DNA from: an uncultured Collinsella sp.
Lineage (GTDB): Bacteria > Actinomycetota > Coriobacteriia > Coriobacteriales > Coriobacteriaceae
Assembly (NCBI GenBank): GCA_902493545.1
Contig: CABUQI010000010.1
Coordinates: forward strand, 1 to 19,686
Reading direction: 5' to 3'
Length of the DNA stretch: 19,686 nucleotides
Position numbers and translations under genes: made by a program. The notes beneath the pieces were generated by a model. The model was not told the origin of the DNA and ran no database searches. It saw nothing but the letters and a program-made list of their open reading frames with translations. This document shows, in pieces, positions 7,227-16,197 of this stretch; position 1 is the first letter of the stretch, and each line of letters starts with the position of its first letter.

Positions 7227-10200
7227 CCTCGAAGGGCGCTACGGGCGTAAAAGGCGAATACGATGATGGCTACGTGGCCGGCGAGCAGACTCCCGCGCAG
7301 TACTACTTCTCGATCGATAGCCTCACCAACGAAATTTCTATCGAGTATGGCGACGCGGGCATTACCACGTTGGAGGTGCCCTCGACCATCGACGGCAAAA
7401 ATGTCGTGAGTCTTAAGGGCATGGGAAACGTTGCGCTCACATCAATTACGTTTGCCCCCGATTCGCATATCCGCTCTGTGGGCGGTTTGGGCGGCAGCAG
7501 CATCAAGGAAATCGCACTGCCCGATTCGGTTGAGGAACTGGGCTGGAATGCGTTTACCGGAAGCAAGACACTTCACACGGTGACCTGGCCCAACAACGCG
7601 GCCTTTACCACGATTCTCGAGCAGGCCTTTGAGGGCTGCGAACAACTTGACGACAATGTGGTGGCAACGCTGCCGCCTTCGGTTAAGACTATCGACTATC
7701 GCGCCTTCGCCAATTGCGGCGTACCGCAGTTCTATGTCTCGGACACAACGGTACTCACCTTTACGCAGATCAACGTGCCGGGCACGGTGGAGCGGATTGA
7801 GCGCTATGCCTTTGACGGGTGCTCGCATGTGTCGTCGGTGACGATTGGCGATGGTGTCAAATCTATCGGGGCGCTCGCGTTCGCCTCTCTTGATCCTGCG
7901 ATTGCCGGCAAAGAGATTGTGCTACCCAAAAGCGTGGAAATGATAGAGTGGGGAGCTTTTGAGAACACGAGATACGGAAACGAGACGAACCATAATGCCG
8001 TTGCCCTGCGCGTGATGAACCCCGATCTTCAGTTTGGTGAGGCGGGCTATCCGGGCGACTATAATGAGCGCGTGACAATCGATGGCGTAACGTATGCGAT
8101 TCCCTTTGGTGAAGGCCAGACCATCTATGCCTATGCGACCGATTCGGCTGGCAACCCCTCGATGGTCAAAAAGCTTGCCGATGCCGTGGCCGATCGCAAG
8201 GACTCCGTCGATTCCTCGAAGCCTGCCTACACGTTTGAGTGGATGGGCGAGGCGGCCCAGGTGACGGGCAAACTTCCCCAGAGCGCGGCGGCCGTGCTCT
8301 TGCAGGCGGGGCAGTCCACGCCGTTGACGGTTGGCGACGACGGCTCCGTTGCTGCCAACGTCCTCTCCAAGACGGCAGCAACGCTGCGCATTTCGCTCAG
8401 CGGTTACTATGACATGGTGCTGGCGCGCCCGGGCGACCAGATGACGGGCACATGGAATATCGGAGAGATTAAGGCGGAGGACTTTACCAAGATTCCGGCT
8501 TCGCGCGCGATTGAGCTCAACGTGGGCTATCTTGAACCGATTGTGGGCCAGGATAAGACCGAACGCATTGAGCTCGATAGTCTCGATAACATCGATCTGA
8601 CGGTGAAGAACGGCGGCAAGACGCTTAAGCCTGCCAAGGGTGACAAGGAAAACGACTTCCGTATCCAGGGCACAGCGCTCGTGGTGTCGCAGGCCATTGC
8701 CGACGCGGACCAGGATCTGGAGATAACGCTCGAGCCCAAAGACAGCCTCAAGCTGGGTGGGACGACGGCGACGGTGAAGCCCTCGGCCGGCAAGGTCGAT
8801 ATCGACTTGAAGCCCTGGGGCACGGCGACGGTCGCGACCAAGGGCGACTACCAGGGCGCTAACCGCGTGCTGGTGTTCCGTACGTCCGACGGCAAGCTGG
8901 TTGCCGACGGCGTCACCTATCTGATGGGTTACGAAGACGATGGCACCACGCCTATCATGAAGGCCGAGACGCCGCGCCTTAAGGCCGGTTCGTACACCAT
9001 CGTCGCCTTTAACAAGACGAGCTACGACATCCAAGCGACGAGCTATTCCACGTTTAGCCGCCTAGGGCTGACCGTGGGTAAGCATATCGCGCAAAAGCAG
9101 GTGAAGATTGAGGACGGCAAACAGCTCGACGTGACGCTCGACGTCCCCACGTTTGACGTGGAGACGTATCGTGCCGAGCGCGGGCTGACGGCGGGCTCGG
9201 TTATCGCTGATTCGTCCGCGGTCGTTGGCGTGGAGACCGAGCTGCGCATTCATTACGAGCTCAAGGACAGCCAGGCTGCCAAGATTGAGATTCCGCTGGC
9301 CAAGGATGCCGTCGGGGATGTGTCCGCAGGCTCTCGCGAAGCCGGCGCCAGCTCCGAGGCCATGTGGGCTGACACAACTTGGGAGGGCGACAACCTCGTT
9401 CTCAATATGAATAAGGGCATGGGCGCCGATGTGTTTGTGCGCTTTAAGCCTAAGGCCGCGGGCATCTATGCCATCTCGCCGCTTATTACGCTGGGCGAGG
9501 TGACGTTGCCGCTGGGAAGCACCACACTCGAGGTTAGCGGATCGCGCATCGAGGTCGACAGCACCGACGTTCACAGCCTACTGGGCAATGTGGCCTACGT
9601 ATACGCAGCGCCCGGAAAAAGCGTGCAGCTTACCGTGGGCGTGCTCGCCTCGGCCGCAAAGTACACCGGCAAGACCAATAAACTCGGCCGTGCCAAGATT
9701 GAATACGACCTGCCGCAGGATACGCTTGCCGCCGAGCGTGTGACGCTCGAAGCGCGCGTGGGCTCGACCGCTGCTGCCGCCGCTGCTGCCGAGGTAACGG
9801 CTCGCAATTATGTGCGCTATGTTCCGGGCGCTTCGGTCTGGAACTTTGATGTGACGTATCGTGGCGGTACGCAAAGCCTGGTCAAGGACGGCAAGGACAC
9901 CGGCAAGAGTCTGTGGACCTTCCACCATCTGCCGCAAAAGAAGAATGCCTACTGGACCTTTGATATCACGCTCGAGGTGGGAAACGAAGAGGCCGCCGAC
10001 ACGCTCGACCTGTACGTGGACTGCGTGGATGGCAAGACGGTGACGATTCCTCTGACTCAAAAGTCGCGCGAGGGCACCCATGTGCGCTATGTGGCGGAGT
10101 ATGTGGACGAGGGTTACCTTAAGCTGCTCGACGAGTTTAGCAAGGCGAATGACTCGACCTATGTGAACTGCGGCAACTTTGAGCAGATCTTTATGCCGCA

Positions 10201-13200
10201 GACCTACCGCATCTCCAATGCTCAGCTTATGACCATGCTGAGTTTTGACGCCAACGCTTCGGCCAAAAAGCATTCCGCCGCGGCCGAGGAGCGCCAGCAG
10301 GAGTTCTCGAATGCCGTGCAGCAGTGGCACGAGTATATGATGGATAACTCGTTTAATGATGTCGACGAGGCCTTTAACGACGCGATTGACCAGATGGTCG
10401 CTGATGCGTTTGCCGAGGAGGACGAGAACGGTAAAGAGGACGAAGCCCAAGGTGGAGCTGCCCGTAAGGCTCGTCGCGCCCCTGCCGCCAGCGACGGCGA
10501 GGGTGATGGTGCTGGCAACGACGAGGCCGCGCAGTTTGCGGCTGAGCTCAAGGCCGCGGTCGGCGGGTCGGCGGCGCTGCTGACCCAGCAGGGCGACAGC
10601 TATGGCGTCAATGTGGACAAGATGATCTTTGAGGATGCTTACGGCACCAGCGAGGATTGGTATCAGGAACTCGCGGCGGCCCAGGGCGCGAACGCTGCGG
10701 ATGCGGCCGCCATCAAGGAGCTCATCGACCATGCATCGCGAGCGGAGTTTATTGCCCAGCAGGCCGAGGATCTGGTGGGCCAGTCGATGGGTATCGGCCA
10801 GCTCAACCAATACGGAAGCTGGAATGACGCAACCGCTGCGGCGCTCAACAAGTGTGCGGGCATTAAGGCCAGCGAGTACAACGGCCAGTCGACGAGCGGG
10901 TTTAACGATTTGGGCCAGGCGCTCGGCAGCTCGCTGAGCTACAAGGCGGCTGACGACGATACCGTCAAGGGCTTTAAGGTCGCCGCGCCCGATGGCGAGC
11001 AGACGGCCTATATCGAGTCGGAATTTATCGAGAACTCCAATAACAACAAGAACCAGGCGCTTCTGTTTAACTCGATCGCCATGCAGTGCGACATTCTGGA
11101 CGACCTGTACGACAACTGGAATGTGGTCCATAGCCTCAACAACTCCAAGGTGCGCGGATGGCTCATGGCCTGGAAGCTCAACGGCGACGTGAGCGCCCAT
11201 ATGAAGCTCATCCGCACGATCCGTTCGCTCAAGAGCTATAAGATCGAGTGCGAGATGTTCGGACAGGTCTTTAAGACCGATGCGTGGAAGGCGGCCGGCC
11301 AGGCGTTTCCCGCGGCGACCCAGGGTATCGGCATCTTTACCGGCATTTACGGCGTGAACGATGCCAGCAAGAACTGGGAGAACGTGAACGTCCGTATGCA
11401 GAAGGTGAAGGGCGAGCGCGAGGGCTATGAGCTTCAGCATACGCGCTTGCTTGCCAAGCCCGAGAAGACCGAGGACGACTGGAAGTGCATTTACGCGCTG
11501 CGTGACGCCATGGAGAAGGCGCGTGCGTTTGAGGATCTGCTGTATCGCCAGCTCTGCCACGACAGCACCGATGTGGCGGTGGGCTCCATTATGACAATCG
11601 CCGGCGTGCTGACGGCCGGTTCGGCGGGTACCGTGGTGGGCGCCGCCTATGATGCAGCTTCGACCAGCGTAGGTTCGGAGCGCGCGATTAAGCTGACCAA
11701 TGCCGAATGCGCCTACGATGTTGCCTGCGAGCAGGTGGAGCGCGCGTGCCAGAATCGCATTACGGTCAACTGGGGCGAGCTGACCGATGCCGAGGTCTAC
11801 AAGGCCAACAAGGACGGCTTGATCTCGGACGAGAAGATGCAGTCGATCTTCGAGGCGCGTTATCGCAATGTGCCTGCCAAGGCAGCACCCGACCCTGCGG
11901 GCGTGGTGTACGAGGGCCTGCTGTCCAATACGGTTGAAGGCGCGGCGGTTGAGCTGTGGAGCGCCGACGATGCGGCCGGTACCAATGCGGTGCGTTGGGA
12001 TGCCGAGGGGTATGAGCAGGACAATCCGCTTGCAACGGGTGCGGACGGTGCGTACAACTGGAATACGCCGACCGGCTGGTATCAAGTGCGCGTGACCAAG
12101 GACGGGTATGAGGAGGCGCGTTCGGCTTGGCTGCGCGTGCCGCCGATTCAGACTGAGGTGAACATTGGCTTGGTGTCGACGGCGGCGCCCGAGGTAGCTT
12201 CGGCCCATGCCTATACCGATTGCATCGAGGTTGAGTTTGCGCAGTATATGGATGCGAGCGACGATGCCCTGGTCGCATTGTGCGCGCAGGGCTTGGGCGA
12301 CGTGACGTATACGTGGCTCGACAAGCAGGACGATCCCAATGGCAAGCCGCTGTCACGCGTGCTGCGTATTCGCTATGCCGATGCCCGTGAGGCGGGCTCG
12401 ACGGTGGCGTTTGAGCTCGACGGTGCTCGCAACTACGCCGGCACGGCCATGGCGCGCTGGGCAAGTGGCGAGCTTGTCGTGGGCGTTCGTGCCGACAAAC
12501 TCAAACTCAACGTGGAGCAGGCCGTGACCATGCTTGATGGCAGTGACTTTGAGCTGGTGGCGCACGTGACCGATAAGGCGGGCAAGCCGTTTGCGGGCGC
12601 CAAGGTTAGTGTTGGGCTGGAGTCCTCGGCTATCTGCTCTGTCGATGCCACCCAGGCCGTGACGGGCGAGGACGGTGCGGCGACGTTTGTGCTGCATGGT
12701 GCTCTGCCCGGTTTGACGACGTTGACGGCGGCGGTGGGCGGCACGGCGCTGTCCAAGCAGGTCGACGTTCGCGTGTCTGCCGAGGCAGTGCGACCGGCGC
12801 GACCGGTGGCGACGATTGGTGCGACGACGTTTGGTGCATGGTCGCCCAAGGAGAACTACATTACGGTGCCCAAGGGCACGAAGCTGGAGCTTTCTGCCGA
12901 GGATGGCGCGACGATTTGGTACACCACCAACGACACCTGCCCCTGCCGTGACGAAGGCCGTGTAAAGTACACCGAGCCCATTGCGCTCGATAGCAACATG
13001 TATGTGCGCATTGCGGCACAGCGCCCTGGCATGTCGTACAGCGAGTATTCCGAGCGTCTGAACATTACGATTACGGTGACCGATGAGGCGGCGCCTGATC
13101 CGACGCCCGATCCGGACCCGACGCCTGGCGACGGCGAGCAGGGCGGCGGTGCGGATGGCTCTGGCGGCACCGGGGTACCTGCGGGCGGTTCGACTTCGAC

Positions 13201-13378
13201 GACGACCACGGTGACGACGAACAAGTCCAAGGGTAAGGGCGAGAACGACAAGAAGTCCGGCGGCACGGAGCTCGCCAGCACGGGTGACTCCACCGCGATG
13301 ACGGTCGCCGCCTTGGGCATCGCCGGCGCAACCGTTGCCGCGGCCGGCATCGCCGCGACCAAGCGTCGCAAGCGTTAG
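7223..13378 (+). CDS. Giant leucine-rich-repeat / Ig-like LAxTG-anchored surface protein (main part, out of frame with its signal peptide)
   Basis: The ORF is 2051 residues. About 45-275 are BspA-type leucine-rich repeats (LRR_5), with units such as IKEIALPDSVEELGWNAFTG and VSSVTIGDGVKSIGALAF. About 275-1560 is long and unassigned, apart from an acidic/basic low-complexity patch near 1066-1106 and a Gly/Ala-rich hydrophobic stretch near 1452-1476. After that I see a carboxypeptidase-regulatory/Cna-B-like domain (about 1561-1649), an SbsA-Ig-like region (about 1653-1752), an invasin-type Big_1 domain (about 1753-1852), and a chitobiase C-terminal-like domain (about 1860-1952, IWYTTNDTCP). An Asp/Pro then Gly/Thr linker and the signal LASTG (2017-2021) with tail KRRKR close the protein. 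The only start signal is a weak GAGGA 12 bases before the ATG, which supports a frameshift within one gene. An adhesion role is inferred. Confidence 0.85.
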   Translation: MTSKGATGVKGEYDDGYVAGEQTPAQYYFSIDSLTNEISIEYGDAGITTLEVPSTIDGKNVVSLKGMGNVALTSITFAPDSHIRSVGGLGGSSIKEIALPDSVEELGWNAFTGSKTLHTVTWPNNAAFTTILEQAFEGCEQLDDNVVATLPPSVKTIDYRAFANCGVPQFYVSDTTVLTFTQINVPGTVERIERYAFDGCSHVSSVTIGDGVKSIGALAFASLDPAIAGKEIVLPKSVEMIEWGAFENTRYGNETNHNAVALRVMNPDLQFGEAGYPGDYNERVTIDGVTYAIPFGEGQTIYAYATDSAGNPSMVKKLADAVADRKDSVDSSKPAYTFEWMGEAAQVTGKLPQSAAAVLLQAGQSTPLTVGDDGSVAANVLSKTAATLRISLSGYYDMVLARPGDQMTGTWNIGEIKAEDFTKIPASRAIELNVGYLEPIVGQDKTERIELDSLDNIDLTVKNGGKTLKPAKGDKENDFRIQGTALVVSQAIADADQDLEITLEPKDSLKLGGTTATVKPSAGKVDIDLKPWGTATVATKGDYQGANRVLVFRTSDGKLVADGVTYLMGYEDDGTTPIMKAETPRLKAGSYTIVAFNKTSYDIQATSYSTFSRLGLTVGKHIAQKQVKIEDGKQLDVTLDVPTFDVETYRAERGLTAGSVIADSSAVVGVETELRIHYELKDSQAAKIEIPLAKDAVGDVSAGSREAGASSEAMWADTTWEGDNLVLNMNKGMGADVFVRFKPKAAGIYAISPLITLGEVTLPLGSTTLEVSGSRIEVDSTDVHSLLGNVAYVYAAPGKSVQLTVGVLASAAKYTGKTNKLGRAKIEYDLPQDTLAAERVTLEARVGSTAAAAAAAEVTARNYVRYVPGASVWNFDVTYRGGTQSLVKDGKDTGKSLWTFHHLPQKKNAYWTFDITLEVGNEEAADTLDLYVDCVDGKTVTIPLTQKSREGTHVRYVAEYVDEGYLKLLDEFSKANDSTYVNCGNFEQIFMPQTYRISNAQLMTMLSFDANASAKKHSAAAEERQQEFSNAVQQWHEYMMDNSFNDVDEAFNDAIDQMVADAFAEEDENGKEDEAQGGAARKARRAPAASDGEGDGAGNDEAAQFAAELKAAVGGSAALLTQQGDSYGVNVDKMIFEDAYGTSEDWYQELAAAQGANAADAAAIKELIDHASRAEFIAQQAEDLVGQSMGIGQLNQYGSWNDATAAALNKCAGIKASEYNGQSTSGFNDLGQALGSSLSYKAADDDTVKGFKVAAPDGEQTAYIESEFIENSNNNKNQALLFNSIAMQCDILDDLYDNWNVVHSLNNSKVRGWLMAWKLNGDVSAHMKLIRTIRSLKSYKIECEMFGQVFKTDAWKAAGQAFPAATQGIGIFTGIYGVNDASKNWENVNVRMQKVKGEREGYELQHTRLLAKPEKTEDDWKCIYALRDAMEKARAFEDLLYRQLCHDSTDVAVGSIMTIAGVLTAGSAGTVVGAAYDAASTSVGSERAIKLTNAECAYDVACEQVERACQNRITVNWGELTDAEVYKANKDGLISDEKMQSIFEARYRNVPAKAAPDPAGVVYEGLLSNTVEGAAVELWSADDAAGTNAVRWDAEGYEQDNPLATGADGAYNWNTPTGWYQVRVTKDGYEEARSAWLRVPPIQTEVNIGLVSTAAPEVASAHAYTDCIEVEFAQYMDASDDALVALCAQGLGDVTYTWLDKQDDPNGKPLSRVLRIRYADAREAGSTVAFELDGARNYAGTAMARWASGELVVGVRADKLKLNVEQAVTMLDGSDFELVAHVTDKAGKPFAGAKVSVGLESSAICSVDATQAVTGEDGAATFVLHGALPGLTTLTAAVGGTALSKQVDVRVSAEAVRPARPVATIGATTFGAWSPKENYITVPKGTKLELSAEDGATIWYTTNDTCPCRDEGRVKYTEPIALDSNMYVRIAAQRPGMSYSEYSERLNITITVTDEAAPDPTPDPDPTPGDGEQGGGADGSGGTGVPAGGSTSTTTTVTTNKSKGKGENDKKSGGTELASTGDSTAMTVAALGIAGATVAAAGIAATKRRKR

Positions 13379-13414
13379 GGGTGGGTAGCGGCTCTCGTTC
13401 TCGGCCTCAGCAAA

Positions 13415-13633
13415 ATCTCAATCTGTAACACCAAACTGCCCGAAACGGCTCCAGGTGTTACAGATTGAGATGAACTGTTCGGCCGCCAATCTAATGTCTC
13501 GATCTGTAACACGTAGCGAGGAATCTGGTCTCTAACTGTTACAGATTGAGATAAAGCGGAGGCGGCTGGCACAATATCTCGATCTGTAACAACTACAAGG
13601 CTCAACGGGCTCCAGATGTTACAGATTGAGACA
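13415..13633 (+). repeat. Array of three hairpins with 25-nt loops after the giant surface gene
   Basis: Arms lie at 13415-13430/13456-13471, 13495-13511/13537-13553 and 13575-13591/13617-13633, each with a 25-nt loop. The first is perfect. The second differs from perfect at two places, both of which become G-U pairs in the plus-strand transcript. The third has one G-U pair and one A-C mismatch. The first two are collinear with the array at 6477 (constant offset 6938), and the third is an extra 80-bp unit. The 394-bp gap 13379-13772 holds only this array, the hairpin at 13655 and the terminator at 13709. Confidence 0.85.
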
Positions 13634-13654
13634 AAACGACCGGGCAAGTCCCCG

Positions 13655-13689
13655 ACCACCACAAAAGTGCCTGTCCCCATCGTGGTGGT
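13655..13689. repeat. GGGACAGG-type hairpin repeat (reverse orientation, degenerate stem)
   Basis: The 8-bp stem ACCACCAC/GTGGTGGT (13655-13662 with 13682-13689) surrounds AAAAGTGCCTGTCCCC. The stem is shorter than in the copies at 966, 4409 and 6636, but the loop signature is the same. It follows the hairpin array as at 6636. Confidence 0.6.
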
Positions 13690-13708
13690 TTGGGCGGCCG
13701 GCATAGAA

Positions 13709-13744
13709 AAAGTCCCCGCCGGGCGTGTGCTCGACGGGGACTTT
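13709..13744 (-). terminator. Terminator of the NfnAB-type operon
   Basis: The 10-bp stem AAAGTCCCCG/CGGGGACTTT (13709-13718 with 13735-13744) is followed on the minus strand by a run of Ts (CTTTTTCTATG). It lies 28 bp after the stop of the larger-subunit gene. Confidence 0.85.
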
Positions 13745-13772
13745 GCCGTTTGGTGGCTAGCGCTGCAGGTGA

Positions 13773-15182
13773 TTACTCGCCCAGCAGGCTCTTGGTGATG
13801 GAAGCGGCGGCCTTCTTGCCGGCGCCCATCGCCAGAATGACCGTAGCGGCACCGGTGACGATGTCGCCGCCGGCCCAGATGCGGGGATCGGTGGTCTGGC
13901 CGGTCTCCTCGTCGGCGACGATGTAGCCCCACTTGTTGAGCTCCATCTTGCCGCCGATCTTCTTTGCGAAGGGGTTGGCGTTGGTACCGATAGCCGAGAT
14001 TGCGACGTCGCAGGGAATCTCCTCGATGGCGCCCTCGATGGGCACCGGGCGACGACGGCCGGACTCGTCGGGCTCGCCGAGCTCCATCTTCTGGACCTTG
14101 ACGGCGCACACGGAGCCGTCCTCGCCAGCGACAAACTCGAGCGGGGAGACGAGCGGCAGAACCTCGACGCCCTCGGCCTTAGCATGGTGCAGCTCGGCGC
14201 GACGGCAGGGCATCTCGTCCTCGGTACGACGGTAGGCGATGATGGCATGCTCGGCGCCCAGGCGCTTGGCGGTACGGACGGCGTCCATGGCCACGTTGCC
14301 GCCGCCAAAGACGACGACGTTCTTGCCGTGCTTGGTGGGGGTGTCGTACTCGGGGAACTTGTTGGCCTTCATCAGGTTCACGCGGGTGAGGTACTCGTTC
14401 GCGAAGAAGACGTTGGGCAGGTTCTCGCCGGGGACGTTGAGGAACTTGGGCAGGCCAGCGCCGGTCGCCACGTAGATGGCGTCGAAGCCCTGCTCGAACA
14501 GCTCCTCGGCCGTGGCCATGTTGCCCACGACGGAGTTGTACTCAAACTTGACGCCCATGTCCTCCAGGCCGTCGATCTCGCGCTTGACGACTGCCTTGGG
14601 CAGACGGAACTCGGGGATGCCGTAGACCAGCACGCCGCCGCCGGTAAAGAAGGCCTCAAAGACGGTGACGTCAAAGCCGTTGCGGGCGAGCTCGCCGGCG
14701 CAGGTGATGCCGGACGGGCCGGAGCCGACGACGGCGACCTTCTTGCCGTTCTTGGGGGCCATCTTGGGCGTGGAGGCGAGCTCGGGGCGGTCACCCAGGA
14801 AGCGCTCGAGCTGGCCGATGGCCACGGGCTCGGACTTTTTACCACGGATGCACTTGCCCTCGCACTGGTTCTCTTGCGGGCAGACACGGCCGCAGATGGC
14901 GGGAAGCATGGAGTCCTCGCGGATGGTATCGAGAGCGCCGCCGAAGTCCTTCGCGCGGATCTGCTCGATAAAGCGGGGGATGTTGATGTTGACGGGGCAT
15001 CCCTCAACACAGAACGGCTTCTTGCAGTTGAGGCAGCGCTCAGCCTCGGCCAGCGCCATCTCCTCGGTGAAGCCCTTGTCGACGGGGCGGAAGTCGCAGG
15101 CGCGCTCGGCAGCCGGCTCCTCGTTATCGGGGGTGCGGGGCGACTTCATATCGGCAACGAAACGACCGTTAACTAGTGGCAT
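13773..15182 (-). CDS. nfnB: NfnB/GltA-type large subunit: NADPH-binding glutamate-synthase-small-subunit-like flavoprotein
   Basis: The product is 469 residues, about the size of NfnB, SudA and the proteins often labelled gltA. The N-terminal iron-sulfur region has cysteines at 50, 53, 58, 62 and at 97, 101, 107, 111 (CGRVCPQENQCEGKC). The FAD dinucleotide fold starts at VVGSGPSG (151-158), and the NADPH fold is at VVVFGGGNVAMDAVRTAKR. The C-terminal GGDIVTGAATVILAMGAGK is the usual FAD contact. The ATG overlaps the end of the upstream gene by 10 bases, with GAGGAAAAG inside that gene as ribosome binding site, so the two are translationally coupled. With that partner it is best read as the NADPH/[4Fe-4S] subunit of an electron-bifurcating NADH-dependent ferredoxin:NADP+ oxidoreductase (or sulfide dehydrogenase), not a glutamate synthase; no GOGAT large subunit is nearby. 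Confidence 0.85.
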   Translation of the reverse strand: MPLVNGRFVADMKSPRTPDNEEPAAERACDFRPVDKGFTEEMALAEAERCLNCKKPFCVEGCPVNINIPRFIEQIRAKDFGGALDTIREDSMLPAICGRVCPQENQCEGKCIRGKKSEPVAIGQLERFLGDRPELASTPKMAPKNGKKVAVVGSGPSGITCAGELARNGFDVTVFEAFFTGGGVLVYGIPEFRLPKAVVKREIDGLEDMGVKFEYNSVVGNMATAEELFEQGFDAIYVATGAGLPKFLNVPGENLPNVFFANEYLTRVNLMKANKFPEYDTPTKHGKNVVVFGGGNVAMDAVRTAKRLGAEHAIIAYRRTEDEMPCRRAELHHAKAEGVEVLPLVSPLEFVAGEDGSVCAVKVQKMELGEPDESGRRRPVPIEGAIEEIPCDVAISAIGTNANPFAKKIGGKMELNKWGYIVADEETGQTTDPRIWAGGDIVTGAATVILAMGAGKKAAASITKSLLGE

Positions 15183-16012
15183 GCGCAGCTCTTTTCCTCA
15201 TAGGCCTTGAGGGACTCGCCCTCTTCGGAACGGTAAGCGGCCTGGCGGGCACGAAGGTCATCCCAGTCGACCAGGGTGGCATCGAAGTCGGGGCCGTCGA
15301 CGCAAGCGAACTTGGTCACGCCGCCCACCTCGACACGGCAGCAGCCGCACATGCCGGTGCCGTCAACCATGATGGGGTTGAGCGACGCGGTGATGGGGGT
15401 GTCGTACTTCTGGGCGGTGAGGGTCGAGAACTTCATCATCGGAACGGGGCCGACGCAGAAGACCTGGCTCACGGCCTTGTCCTGCAGCAGGCGCTCCAGC
15501 GGAGCGGTGACAACGCCCTGCTCGCCGTAGGAGCCGTCGTCAGTGGTGATGTGGATGTGGTCCTCGTCGAGGAGCTCGCGGAACTGGTCCTCCATGAGCA
15601 GGAGGTCCTTGGTGCGGGCGCCCATGATGGCGTGCACCTCGTGGCCGGTCTCGACCAGGTGCTTGGCGACCGGGAAGGCAATTGCCAGGCCGACGCCGCC
15701 GCCAATGACGGCGCAGGGGCCCTCGGCCATCTCGGTGGGAACGCCCAGCGGGCCCACGACGTCGCGCAGCGACTCGCCGGCCTCGTAGGTGGACAGCATC
15801 TCGGTGGTCTTGCCGATCACCATGAAGATGAACTCGACCCAGCCCTCGTCACCGTTCCAGCCGGCCAGGGTAAACGGGACACGCTCGCCCGTCTCGTTGG
15901 CGCGAACCATGAGGAACTGTCCAGCGTGCGCATGCTTGGCGATTGCGGGCGCCTCGATGCGGAACTTGAACACCTTCTCCGAGAACTGCGTCTTCTCCAG
16001 GATCTTATACAT
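15173..16012 (-). CDS. nfnA: NfnA/SudB-type small subunit: FAD/NAD-binding protein with a 2Fe-2S site
   Basis: The product is 279 residues, the usual length. The ferredoxin-reductase-like fold shows the flavin motif GERVPFTLAGW (about 42-52) and the NAD-binding loop GGGVGLAIAFPVAKHL (about 104-119). The C-terminal cluster motif DGTGMCGCCRVEVGG...FACVDGPDF has cysteines at 222, 224, 225 and 237 and marks the dihydroorotate dehydrogenase electron-transfer/NfnA group. AGAGGGG lies five bases before the ATG. It is first in the operon, ahead of the overlapping large-subunit gene. In established systems this pair couples NADH and reduced ferredoxin oxidation to NADP+ reduction in the cytoplasm of anaerobes. 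A sulfide dehydrogenase role is the main alternative name for the same family. Confidence 0.87.
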   Translation of the reverse strand: MYKILEKTQFSEKVFKFRIEAPAIAKHAHAGQFLMVRANETGERVPFTLAGWNGDEGWVEFIFMVIGKTTEMLSTYEAGESLRDVVGPLGVPTEMAEGPCAVIGGGVGLAIAFPVAKHLVETGHEVHAIMGARTKDLLLMEDQFRELLDEDHIHITTDDGSYGEQGVVTAPLERLLQDKAVSQVFCVGPVPMMKFSTLTAQKYDTPITASLNPIMVDGTGMCGCCRVEVGGVTKFACVDGPDFDATLVDWDDLRARQAAYRSEEGESLKAYEEKSCACH

Positions 16013-16117
16013 AGAACCCCTCTCTTGTTAGGGCTGCCGAACCGTGCCTCCACGGAAATGGACGGTAGCCCGAATAAAACCGTACGTGCACAGGCGTTGT
16101 GCAGACATACGGTGCAA

Positions 16118-16123
16118 ATTATA
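16118..16123 (-). promoter_or_regulatory. -10 element for the nfnA-nfnB operon
   Basis: The minus strand reads a consensus TATAAT here, about 105 bases upstream of the ATG at 16012. No good -35 box is visible at the right distance, so the promoter is supported only by its -10 half. The leader from about 16110 to 16013 contains no ORF I would support. Confidence 0.45.
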
Positions 16124-16197
16124 CCCTCATGGACATGTCACTTACGTGTGTCTTCGGCGGTTGGGAGCAGGGTTTATCCACTGCGGCTTGCCAAATA

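Noticed and set aside
9578..12208. Minus-strand 876-codon ORF inside the giant surface gene
   Set aside because: It is a long open antisense frame caused by high GC and codon bias; the plus strand encodes recognisable domains over the same bases.
13415..13633. Possible CRISPR array because of regularly spaced short repeats
   Set aside because: The repeats alternate in orientation, the 25-nt intervals resemble each other, the arms are only 16-17 nt, and no cas genes are nearby. Hairpin units explain the pattern better.
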